In this document: piece by piece, positions 12,697-22,057 of the stretch | Numbering within the stretch: the first letter of the stretch is position 1 | Layout: each line of letters begins with the position of its first letter | From: Volutella citrinella | Taxonomy: Eukaryota; Ascomycota; Sordariomycetes; Hypocreales; Nectriaceae | NCBI GenBank assembly: GCA_034401135.1 | Contig: JAWZSP010000009.1 | Coordinates: 1,426,001 to 1,490,000 of the forward strand | Length of the DNA stretch: 64,000 nucleotides | Reading direction: 5' to 3' | Position numbers and translations under genes: made by a program | Notes under the pieces: model-generated | What the model saw: the letters and a program-made list of their open reading frames with translations, nothing else | Told to the model about the DNA's origin: nothing | The model's database searches: none

Positions 12697-13230
12697 ATGA
12701 CTTCCGAGATCCTCAACCTCCCAGATCCCCGACCACATGCACGAGCGAACTCTGCGACAGTTCGACCCAGACGTACCCATGATTGCCGTGGCCGACGCGG
12801 CCGCAGCCATCCGGGGCTGGAACAACTTCAACACCATCAGGGAGATCAAGGACATCAAGACGGCCGAGCTGCCAACATGGAGGTCCGACGACCTACACCC
12901 CGGCGCCCCGTTCCCGCCGTGGCTGTCAGCGCTCCGCATCAAGGCCAACTCCATCGTCTACTACGGCTTCTCGACCACCCCCTCAAGGAGAGCCACCTGC
13001 TGGGCTTCGTGACGGGCAATGGGGCGCGCGCTGGGTTGGAGGCGTACGTTGGGATGGGTAGGCCCCGGCACTGGGTCACGACGCACGACGGCGAGATTTC
13101 CCAGGCGGGCGTGTTCCCCACGATGGCCGCCATATACGACATCGGGCAGACGTACGAGGAGGGTCTGGAGCGGCACCCGGCGGCGGCTGGGGAGGAGGCG
13201 GAGGAGCAGCTGAACCTTGTCGAGGTGCCA
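12697..13230 (+). pseudogene. Conserved-looking protein gene with a +1 and a compensating -1 frameshift
   Basis: I do not recognise the family. The ATG at 12697 sits in a good context (gccatcATGac) behind a pyrimidine-rich leader. The first about 12 codons read in one frame. From about 12735 to 12968 the coding signal (strong G/C third positions, plausible protein such as DPDVPMIAVADAAAAIRGWN) is in the next frame. From about 12970 to 13230 it returns to the first frame (ESHLLGFVTGNGARAGLEAY, then WVTTHDGEISQAGVFPTMAA). No intron of normal size can explain the switch at about 12969: the only GT-AG pair in frame would be 32 nt. Because the two shifts cancel, the first frame stays open from 12697 to 13635, which is misleading. 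The coding signal fades near 13230. Either a young pseudogene or two assembly errors. Confidence 0.5.
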
Positions 13231-14082
13231 AAAGGGGGGGTTTACTGTGCTAAGGTAGTAATTGAGCTCGGATTGGCATCACTGCTTGGGCCTGTGCACC
13301 GTGACAGCGTCAGCCCTGACCAGCGGTTTGTCCATCCCATCCATGACATGTCAACATATCAGACTATGAGAAGCCAGCCAGCACACCAGCCGGCACAAGC
13401 AACGTGCAGCTGCATCGGCATGCCAAGCTCGCTCAGCCAGCCAGCCTCCCGTGTGGCAAGCACCGCGGCTGGGTCGATTGGCTCCGAGTGTCTGTCTGGC
13501 CTGAGACATGCGGGAATCCCGTCTGCAGCCCAGCCCGCCGTGTCCCACTCGAGCCGGCTGGACACGGCATCCGTTCGTTTTTGTGAGGATACAGCAATGC
13601 CGCTGGGCCTGTGTTTGTCGCTAAAGAGTAGTTAGGCAATTGCCTAATCATGGAACTCTTGGGGCAGGCCAATGCTGCGGAATTGTCCAGAAATGATTGT
13701 GAATTGCTTCGTCGCGGGGTAGTACAGAGGCAATGGAATGGGTCTGGGGACTCGTGGGACGCTCCACCAGACGGGCCGATCACTCAAGACCAAGACAGGT
13801 CTGCCGCTGTGGAGTCGCGATGAGCGTATCGGGTTGTGTATCCAGCTGCGATGTGAGATGTCCCCAAGCCACACCGTCAGGCCGTGAAACGCTCAAAGGG
13901 AGGGCCCATGGGGTTGGATTCCTGTCTGGCAAGACGAGCACACAAATACTTAGGGGCTGCTGTCTGTGTTCACGCTCCCTTCTTTTCTCTTCATTACTCT
14001 TCCCAATTCCCTATCCTCTACTACCACAGCCTCCACCAAATCACCAGACTTACACGAACCATCACTTACACGCATCATCACA
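13231..14082. other. Intergenic region upstream of a small secreted protein gene
   Basis: The frame open through 13635 has no coding character here. A pyrimidine-rich transcript leader (about 13965-14080) precedes the next ATG. Nothing else is seen. Confidence 0.4.
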
Positions 14083-14583
14083 ATGCTCACCACCAAGCTC
14101 ATCGCCGCCCTCTTGGCCGCCGCCACCACCGTCAGCGCCCACTCCCCCCTCCGCTGCTACAACGGCCCCGACGACGAGCCGCAGGACCTCACCGTCGAGG
14201 ACATCACATACGCGGGCAACTACCTCCGCGCCCACGGCCGCAGCAAGGAAGGCGGCAACTTCTGGACCATGAAGGCCGCCGACGCACCCAAGGGTGCCGA
14301 GTGGACCGTGTTCCAGACAGGCTCGGTGCTGGTGCTTGCGCAGCACGTCAGCGAGAGCGACTCGTCGGTGCTGCACGAGGACATTGCCAACACAATCGAC
14401 GGCGGCCAGCACCGCCACGAGGTCGGCCCTGCCCTCATCCAGTGTCTTGCTGACGGCGGCTCGGCTGAGGTGCTCTTCAACTCGAGCGACCCAGCGTACA
14501 ACACGGACGAGTACAAGAAGAGCGGTTTCACCCCCGAGGGCATTCTTATCAAGTTGGTGTCGAGCAGCCCGCCGGAGCTGTGA
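14083..14583 (+). CDS. Small secreted protein of unknown family
   Basis: Single exon, 166 aa. The start at 14083 gives a textbook signal peptide (MLTTKLIAALLAAATTVSA, cleavage expected before HSPLRCYNG); an in-frame extension upstream to 13966 is untranslated leader by composition. The mature part is about 147 residues with only two cysteines (one close to the N-terminus, one in LIQCLADGG), which could form a single disulfide. It contains DLTVEDITYAGNYLRAHG and a C-terminal FTPEGILIKLV segment, suggesting a compact beta-rich fold. I do not recognise the family and propose no function. It is convergent with the phospholipase gene, 185 bp away. Confidence 0.78.
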   Translation: MLTTKLIAALLAAATTVSAHSPLRCYNGPDDEPQDLTVEDITYAGNYLRAHGRSKEGGNFWTMKAADAPKGAEWTVFQTGSVLVLAQHVSESDSSVLHEDIANTIDGGQHRHEVGPALIQCLADGGSAEVLFNSSDPAYNTDEYKKSGFTPEGILIKLVSSSPPEL

Positions 14584-14768
14584 TTGAGACTTGGGTCGCG
14601 TTAGGGGACGGAGTCAGATAGTTGAACACGGCAATTGAGCGTCATCTCGCATGGCTATGTACTGGACTGTCTTGCTATTCACAGTGTCTTTGAGTGCAGT
14701 CCCAACAAGTGCTTCGTAGATTCATCATCCATTCGTCCCACCCAGTCATTCATTTCGTCAATTAGCGT

Positions 14769-15362
14769 TTAGATGTGTCCGTCAAGGCCAGCCTCGTCAA
14801 CGAGCTGGTTGTAGACGGCAACCTTGTCCTCGTACTCCTTGACAAGGTCCTCGTCACGCTTGCCGGGAGTAGCATCGCCGCCGCCAAACGCCCGGACGGC
14901 GGCGTAGTAGACGTCAGCCAGGGCACGGCACACGCCGCCGAAGCTGGACGACTGGCACTGGTAGTAGAGGCTACAGCTAGTCAGTTATCACAGTCCAGTC
15001 TTGCATCAGTCGGCTAGAATCGCTCACTCCTTCTTAAAGTTGTCGTCGATGCGCAGCTTGCCGCTCTGGGTGAAGCGGCTCTGGGCGCGGTAGTTGTGGT
15101 AGCCAAAGTCGTGGCGATTGCAGGCCGGCACGAAGGGGAAGCCCAGCGGGTTGTCGGGCGACGACGTGCAGCCGTCCGAGTCCCAGATGAGGTTGGGCGG
15201 GTTGCGAGCGTTGCGGCGCGTGGTGAAGGCCGGCAGGGTGATGCTGAAGAGCAGCTGGTCCGTGACGGTGTTGGCGCTCTGGCGCGTCACGAGGCCCTGG
15301 TCTTGGGCTTGCGGGAGGGCCAGGGCGGCGGGGAGCAGGGCGAGAACGGCAGCGAACTTCAT
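14769..15362 (-). CDS. Secreted fungal phospholipase A2 (group XIV type)
   Basis: Calcium-dependent hydrolysis of the sn-2 ester of phospholipids, outside the cell. Reading minus: exon 1 is 15028-15362, exon 2 is 14769-14970 (178 aa); the junction GA|C gives the continuous motif NFKKDLYYQC. A signal peptide (MKFAAVLALLPAALALPQA) is followed by a short propeptide ending near VTR. The catalytic His-Asp pair is in ACNRHDFGYHNY (His84, Asp85), with RIDDNFKKD downstream. Four cysteines (in DGCTSS, ACNRHD, YYQCQ and GGVC) match the two-disulfide plan of fungal and streptomycete PLA2 enzymes. The C-terminal 40 residues are charged and less typical. Closest described relatives are secreted or symbiosis- and starvation-linked fungal PLA2s. 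Confidence 0.9.
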
Positions 15363-16508
15363 GATGATGGTGATTGATCAATTGACCTCGTCTGTATGTC
15401 TGCTCTCTTCTACCGTCGAGCTGTGGTGTCCGACGTCCTCTTATACTCCATCGCACCCTTGGCACATATACCGACCTCACTTACAACAGCGTCTAAGACC
15501 TCAACCCCCCCTGCACACGGGAAAATCGCCAGGCTAGCCCGCCTGGGAAGCTGAGTCCGATTCCCGACCGACCACCTCCCGCAACAGGAAGGGATCTATG
15601 CGATGGCCGACCACGCGCCGCCGCGCAGTCTAGCTATTTGACGGGGGATCACCGCGAGCCCCCGGAGCAGCCCACCCACGTTTCCGCCGGGTTTGCCCAC
15701 CATTGGCCGCGATGCGCCGATGGCGCGACTCTCTCTTGGCCTGTGATGCGGGGACGGCCATCAAAGCAAACGGCTTGGGACCGTCGCCGGAGGGCCAGTG
15801 AGGGCCAGAGAATCAGCGTTTCGGTGATGCAATTAGGAAATAGGCCCTTGGCAAGACTATGTCGTCCTCCGGGGGGCCCTGCTCAACCACTCAACGGCCA
15901 ACATCCACGTCCTGTATGCTCTCAGACCTCGCCGCCGGCCGGCCAAAAACAAGGCACGCCGGACGATCAGCTCAGCTCGGCCTTTTTTTCTACTCTTCAG
16001 GTCTGACGATCTGGCGCGGAACCGACACCGCGCGACGACTTCCTGGGGAGTTGACGAATCGCGGGGTCGCGCCAAGGGCTTCGTCGCCTGCCCGATCGGT
16101 AGTTGATTCCGTCCATCGTTTCAACCCGTGGCCCCATTGGCGTCGCCGAGTGCAGCGCGGGACAGAGGTCATGTTGCCTACGGTTGACCCCTCACTGGTG
16201 GGCGCGGAAGCACTTGTCGGAGCGGGTTAGATGGGTTGACAAGCCGAGTTGCTCATACAAGCCAGGGACAGTGTCTAGCATGTGGCATATCGGTCGGATG
16301 GAACCAAGGGCACACCTTTCTGTCCTATCATACGACGGTTACGTAAATGGCCAGCACGGTTTAGTAGAGATGCATTTTACATAGTACCCAAGTAGGTAGG
16401 TTACTACTAGACTACTCCCGTCGTAGACTCTCGTCTCCTCCACAACCCTATCCTAGCTCCATACTCCCCCTGCTATTGCTCACGGGCCATCACTGACCGC
16501 TCTCGCAG
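15363..16508. other. Intergenic region
   Basis: The promoter of the phospholipase gene lies at the left. The remainder holds short overlapping frames without coding signal, and a GTAGGTAGGTTACTACTAG-like stretch near 16391. Nothing else is supported. Confidence 0.4.
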
Positions 16509-16949
16509 CTACACCCCGAGTGCCTTGTTGACCCCCTGCACATCCCAGTAGAACGGCCGCATCTCCTTGAGCCGCCCCGTGGCCGTGTCGATTTGCACGG
16601 CTTGGCAGAACGGATAGTAGAGTTCCTGGCCAGTCTTGCGCACTCGGAAGCGGACCGTGGACAGCACAACGACCCTATCAGAGCCCTCGCGCTCGAATAT
16701 CTCGGGCTGCTGCACGTCCACCACGTCAAAGTAGCCGGCCATCTGCCGGATCCAGTCCTGCATCCCCTCGGCGCCCGTGTATGTGCCGGCGTAGGGCAGC
16801 GCTGGTGTCTGCTCAAGTCGAAAATCGCGGGCCAGGATGGCTGCGATACCGGAAAAGTCTCTGTCTTCGGGCTTGGTTGCCATGTATTCTCGCTCGGCGG
16901 CGTAGAACGTTTCCAGCACCGAACGAGGTGTGTGAGTCTGGCTGGACAT
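16509..16949 (-). CDS. Small SnoaL/NTF2-fold protein
   Basis: Single exon, 146 aa, starting MSSQTHTPRSVLETFYAAE. Length and pattern fit the alpha+beta NTF2-like/SnoaL superfamily: an N-terminal helix pair with SVLETFYAAEREYMATK, the loop GIAAILARDFRLEQTPALPY, the helix GAEGMQDWIRQMAGYF, and strands RVVVLSTVRFRVRKTGQEL and GRLKEMRPFYWDV. Fungal relatives include small cyclases and isomerases in specialised metabolism as well as many uncharacterised proteins; catalysis cannot be judged from sequence alone. The frame is open upstream to 17066, but that extension is a hydrophobic non-conserved translation of the leader, and the ATG at 16949 starts the recognisable fold. No biosynthetic neighbours are adjacent. 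Confidence 0.75.
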   Translation of the reverse strand: MSSQTHTPRSVLETFYAAEREYMATKPEDRDFSGIAAILARDFRLEQTPALPYAGTYTGAEGMQDWIRQMAGYFDVVDVQQPEIFEREGSDRVVVLSTVRFRVRKTGQELYYPFCQAVQIDTATGRLKEMRPFYWDVQGVNKALGV

Positions 16950-18258
16950 TTCGAGACTGATGATAATAATGCAGAGATTGAAGGTTCTAATGAAGAGGAG
17001 GATGGGAGAGATGAAGATGAATAAACCACGTCTGCTCTGGCCTCTTATATACCTACAACTTTGCACCTGTTTCTTTATTAATCACTTGAATCTCCTCAAC
17101 ATTAGTTTCTTATTAATGTCCTCGCCCAAATAGGCAATCCTGGAGCGTCATTCGGAGTTCCCGGAGTTGAGTTCAGGTGCCTGTTTCGGTTAGCGCCATC
17201 TTGGTCACTACCCTAACCCTGATCCCATTGTCTTGCACATCTATCGCAGCTTAAATAGATCAGCGGTGAACTGAGATGTTGCAGAGTGAAGGAACACTTG
17301 GAAATAGGTTCAACGATCTAAATAAACTTGGAAGAGGACTACTAGCATTGGAAACTTCTCATATGGGTAATGAAAGGGAATGTAGGCGGTTCAACATTTG
17401 ACAAGGTGTTTCTGCTCTTTCGTCGAGGACACTTAGCAGCCTCAACATTTAAAAGCGCTCTTCTCTTTACCTAGACTGCGGAGACACAAGACGGACGTTA
17501 CAAACAAGAGAACATTGCGTGGCAGCTGTCCAAATCAGACGCCGGTGAACGATGGATCCCGCGTTTATTCTCAGCCCCTGCCAAGGCGCTTCATACCAAA
17601 AGCCCAAAAGACACCACAGCAGGTACCCAGGCCGACTCCTGACTTTCCAATACTGGAGGGGCACAGCTTCTTGGCGGATGCTGTTGTGCCATCCGGGCGT
17701 GACGAAAGGGACTTTGCAACTAGCTTCTTGGCGGCTCGTCCGTCACCAGTATTCTTAGGCACGCGGTTATCTTCAATGTGCATTGCGAGGTAGCCCTGCA
17801 CAATTGCATCGATTTTATGCGATCGTCATTGAGGAAAAGAAGACGTGTCATAGCAGTCAGAAAGACGTGGATAATTAATCCCCCAGCTTCACTCTGACTG
17901 TAGCCTGTAGGTGAAAACTACTCAGCTCGTGGCGCAACCGTGGCACGACTCGCATTAAGTCAGGCTAATAAGCATAATGTTTAGCAATGACTTCGCCCCA
18001 TGAAGGATCGAACTCCTGACAAAGTGCCAATGGCTCTTCCCTGCGCGCCCGCGAAAGGATTATCAACGTCCGCAGGGCCCAAACCACAGAGGCTCTTGAA
18101 TTCAGCACGTGGGAGCCGATCGCACGTTGTCGTCGAAGATGATGGCACCGGTATTGTCCAGCCGGCGACTATATATCAAGGCGGTTGCAGCATCGAAATG
18201 GTGGAATAAGTTGCCCTGAGACAACCAACCAACCAACTGATTCTACTGCTTCTTTGCG
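16950..18258. other. AT-richer intergenic region between divergent genes
   Basis: Holds a two-unit CCCTAA motif at 17211-17220 and AT-rich pieces (about 17070-17130, 17860-17880). Near 17990-18030 a minus-strand sequence resembles the T-arm and acceptor end of a tRNA, but no matching 5' half is found. A TATATATC element at about 18171-18178 lies just upstream of the next gene. No coding sequence is supported. Confidence 0.4.
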
Positions 18259-19989
18259 ATGCTGCAATCAAACCTTCTGCTTGTCCTCGGGCTTGTGTCT
18301 CAGGCATCCGCCCGGGCAGTCCCAGAAACGAGCCCTATACACATCTCCCCTCGCGATCTGCAATCTGGGTGTGGTGCAATCTGCATCCCCCAGATGGATG
18401 AGGGCGCCTGTGGCGTGTTCAAGTTGGCCAGTTGCCTCAAAGCTATCGAGTCAGCCACCTGCACCAACTCGAAGATTACAGTTGCCGAGCTCAACCCCAG
18501 GGACCGATGGAACGCTGTATTCACCAACGAGTTGTATCAAAACCTCACGTCGTGGTGGAAGAATGAGCGTGCCAACACACACATGCACTTTAGCCCATGG
18601 ATGGTGAGGCTTTTCTCCATGACATTCATTGGGTAAACGCTGACTTGTCAGGCAAATAAGCTTCACCTCGAGCAGGGCTTTGATTGCCAGTCACTAGGCA
18701 ACACCGGCTGCGTTGGTTATAAGGACTGCGACGTCAGCGTGTATAGATGGGCTGGTACGCAAATTAACAACGCAAGTAGAGCACAGCGGAGCCAGCTAAC
18801 CGTACAATCCAAGGCATCCACCTCCTCAGAAACTCATTTGTGACCATTAATGGGGTAAGAAGCCTGTCGAATTCTTCAAAGGCCTAGCTAACCAACCCAA
18901 CAGATGCTCAACAACTTTCGGGAAGAGGTCTACAAGGCCAAGTCGGACATTGGCAGCGAGCTGAAGAGTATTTCCTCGACATTTGCCCCCATGGAGTCTG
19001 CACTATCGACCAAGGCAATTCTCGATCTCGTTGGGATAGGCTTCGTCATGGTCGCGGCACCAACCTGGAACTTTGGCACCAAGGGCTTGCCAATGATGCG
19101 GAGCGACAAATGGGGCACCATGGACCCCAACGGGTACTCCAAGGATCTCGTCAACGGCTTGGTGATGCAGGGCCTGACTCTGACAAAGGACCTCCAGCCC
19201 CTGGAGGCAGCCTTGACGGCCGAGGCCAACCTCGAGAAGCAGCTGGGCCTTCTGGTCGAGCTGTGGTCCAAGGCCGCCTCCAACCACAGCGCCTGGCTCT
19301 TCAGCGGCAACACCGACGAGGGCCTGCGCGGCCTCGGCGAGTTGATCAAGGACGGCCTGATGACCCTGGGCCCCTTCACGAGCAAGGACAATAGGAACCC
19401 CGACGAGGTCTTCAACGTCGAGAAGATCAAGGACTACGCCAAGACCGCCCTCTACGCCGACCTCATCCCCCGGGCCTGGCGCCTCTCCAACCTGCCCGTC
19501 GGCGCCTTCATCCTCAAGTCCAACGCCCAGTGCACCGGCGAGTCGGTCCAGGGCATCTCGAACAAGCAGCGCGACAAGTACGGCGTCTGCATCAACGGCG
19601 AGATGTGGGTGCTGACCAGCGCCCCGAACCCCAAGAAGAACTGCGGCCAGGTTGGCGACATGTTCTCCTGTCTCAAGGACTACTTTGACGTTCCCGGCGC
19701 CGACAAGCTGGTGGGCGGCGAGGCCTGGGGCGGCATCACGCCAGAGGACATTGTTCGCGGGTCTGTCGCCACCTGGGACTCGCACGGCCACGCTAACAAA
19801 GGCAAGATGGCGCTCGAGAATGCCGCGGACCGGCTATTCTTCGTCAACGGCTTCATCGACAATGGTCTCCGCGGCCCTGGAGTCTTTGACATCCCGGTGT
19901 GCACCGACGAGGAGGCGCGTGAGAACTGGTACAATGGGCATGTCGGCCAGGGCTGGAAGCCATACGACAACTACCCATGCAACCCTTAA
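18259..19989 (+). CDS. Secreted protein of unknown function, about 520 aa
   Basis: Exons are 18259-18603, 18652-18754, 18814-18854 and 18904-19989 (524 aa); every junction keeps frame and uses GTGAGG/GTACGC/GTAAGA donors with CAG/AAG acceptors. A signal peptide (MLQSNLLLVLGLVSQASA) leads into a Cys-rich N-terminal region (SGCGAICIPQMDEGACGVF, LASCLKAIESATCTN) and another Cys group after intron 1 (FDCQSLGNTGCVGYKDCD). A long helical middle (NNFREEVYKAKSDIGSEL; LEKQLGLLVELWSKAASNHS) and a C-terminal portion with paired cysteines (NAQCTGES, YGVCING, KKNCGQVGDMFSCL, IPVCTDEE, YPCNP) follow. The protein is secreted and disulfide-rich. I do not recognise a catalytic motif and assign no function. 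Confidence 0.8.
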
Positions 19990-20181
19990 GAGTGGAGGTA
20001 TTAGCTGCAGATGGTAGAGGAGCGCTTTTAGATTCATCACGTCATGATAGGGAGCTCTTTGAAATGGAGTTTGAATGTTGGCTAACTGGCCAGAGAACGC
20101 CTGCATGGTGCGCTGAAATGGGATATTGCAGTCTATGGAGACACATCACATTAAAATTGAGCCTCTACCAGGGCCAGTCGT

Positions 20182-21130
20182 TCACTTGTAGCCTACCACC
20201 TGGGATTGGTTCCGAATATCGTGGTCTTGAGTCTGCAATGCGAGCCTCATAGCAGCCCAGCCCTCCATCTGATACCGATATGCAGCCGCGGCACGAGCCT
20301 CGGCTTCGTAAATCCCTCGCCCGACGATGATGAAGTCGGATCCCCCTTCAACAGCCGCCGTCGGGGTCTGATACTGCTGCCCAAGGATATTTGCAGCATG
20401 GTCGCTGTTGACGCCCGTAGTGAAAACGATAAAGTCCTCGCCCCTCGAATGCGCTGTATTGCAGTGCCAGCAGGCGGTACTAAGACTGCGGTTGGCCACG
20501 AACCCTATGGTGGCACCTGTACGTCCCATTTGTCTCGCAGTTTCGACGCAGTGGTGGGTGTATTCACCGGTGGCGAGGCTTCCCGCCGTGGTCATCTCGG
20601 CCAACAGAAGCAAGGCTCTGTTGTTGCGGTATGGGAACGAGGCGCTGGAAATGACCTCTTCGAGAGCGTTCACGACTCCGTTACCGCCCAGGATGCTCAC
20701 ATTGACAATATCTGCCCACTCCGATATGCGTAGCGGGCCGCCGTGATACTGCTTCTGTACCGCCGACCCAATATCCACAAACTTCCGATCCTCAAAGATG
20801 AGGAAGTTGTATTGTTCTGCAAGCCTCTTCAGCCCAGAGACAGTCTCGCCACTAAAGTCGCGGACGATATCCATATGGGTCTTGAAGACGGCGATGAAGG
20901 GCCCGACTTCTACAGAACAATCCGATTAGATGGGGTGATTTCTCAAGGCTCGACGTGATGTAGATATGCTTACCTCTGGCACATCGCAAAAGGCTCTCGG
21001 TGTCGGTCAAATCAGCCGAGATGACCAAGTTTGACCTTTTGCTCGCTGCAATGCGGAGGAGCTTCTTGGCAACGGAATGCTAATGAAGACGCGCTCGCAC
21101 TTCGTATGGCAGCTTGGATTTGGACGTCAT
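20182..21130 (-). pseudogene. Orotidine 5'-phosphate decarboxylase copy (URA3/pyrG type) with in-frame TAG at codon 17
   Basis: OMP decarboxylase converts OMP to UMP. Reading minus: exon 1 is 20974-21130, exon 2 is 20182-20909, with a GTAAGC donor and a CTGTAG acceptor (G|AA). Everything downstream looks functional: KKLLRIAASKRSNLVISADL, AVFKTHMDI with the catalytic Lys, FEDRKFVDIGSAVQKQYHGG with the Asp-Lys-Asp signature, LLLAEMTTAGSLATGEYT, FIVFTTGVN, LGQQYQTP and FIIVGRGIY. However, codon 17 (21080-21082) is TAG, directly after MTSKSKLPYEVRARLH and inside the conserved N-terminus; no GT-AG intron of normal size removes it. Read through, the product would be about 294 aa, like the short Eurotiales pyrG form and unlike Neurospora Pyr4 (397 aa, with an insert), so this may be a second copy. 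Either a recent pseudogene, a sequence error, or read-through. Confidence 0.75.
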
Positions 21131-22057
21131 TGTTCGAATTGTAGTCTTCAAGACGTTTGAAGAAATGTGTGTGTAAAAACGAAAATGAAAAAAAATAAAA
21201 CCAAGTAGCCTGTCGGGGGTAGTGTCTTGATATAGGCTGTGTCGGCTGCGATGATGCATACGAGAACTTAGACGCCAGTGCCAAAATGCACCACCTGCAT
21301 GGTTCATTAGGAATTAGGGCATAGTTCAGGAACAGCCTTTGTGCCTCTCAGATCGCATTAGGATTAAGTGACAATTCTTGAAACTTGGTTCATCAGTAGT
21401 ACCCTGCCTCCCTTCGTCCCAGTGAGCGGTGATATTGTCATCTGTGTATATCATCTAGCTCTTGTGAGCCTGAAAGCAATAACAGCCCTATTTCCTTCTA
21501 CTGATTCCAGTGGCTTTACCACGAAACCTAGCGTACCTTTCACCAGCGGGTCCAGCAAGCCTTGGCAAAAGTATCCTCCAAGGTTCCAATGGCCTCCAGG
21601 AACACACTCTATTCACACATAGCCTGGCTGAAGCATTTCCCTAATTCTATTCGTTCCTCATCCCAACTCGAACCGAGTGCTACGTCACACTCGAAACGCC
21701 GCCCAATGCACATTTAACTCCGCTCCAGGAGGATGATCCTGCCGACGGCGCAAGCTGCCCACACGGCAAGGCACCCAATCCCATCTCTGCGGGATGAGCA
21801 AGGGTCCTAATCCACCCGCTCACACGGCGAGCAGTAAAATCGCAGCACCCGCCCATGACACCCTCCTTTGCGATCCTGGACCGGCCGCGGTGCTATTTTC
21901 GACCACACGTCAACGGATGGTGGATTCGGTTGCTGGTCCGAATACGTCCCGATGCGCCCGCTGCGCTGACCCGTGGCGGTTTATATACTCCGGCCAGGGT
22001 GCCACGCTTGCGTAGATTGGACTCCCGTCGTCTGTACATTTCGTCGCTTTCTCTCCG
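21131..22057. other. Intergenic region between divergent OMPDC copy and MFS transporter
   Basis: The A-rich stretch near 21176-21200 is the leader of the OMPDC copy. A TTTATATACTCC-type TATA element at about 21979-21986 probably serves the MFS gene. No gene is seen. Confidence 0.4.

Noticed and set aside
13231..13635. Continuation of the open frame of the frameshifted gene
   Set aside because: Codon bias and protein character stop near 13230; the rest is open by chance.
17990..18035. tRNA-like T-arm and acceptor end on the minus strand
   Set aside because: The T-loop-like TTCGATC has only a four-pair stem, and no matching acceptor 5' half, anticodon arm or D arm lies upstream on that strand.
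21012..21307. Alternative minus-strand start upstream of the OMPDC copy
   Set aside because: The extension translates the A-rich leader into Phe/His-rich sequence without similarity and still meets the TAG at codon 17, so it does not rescue the gene.
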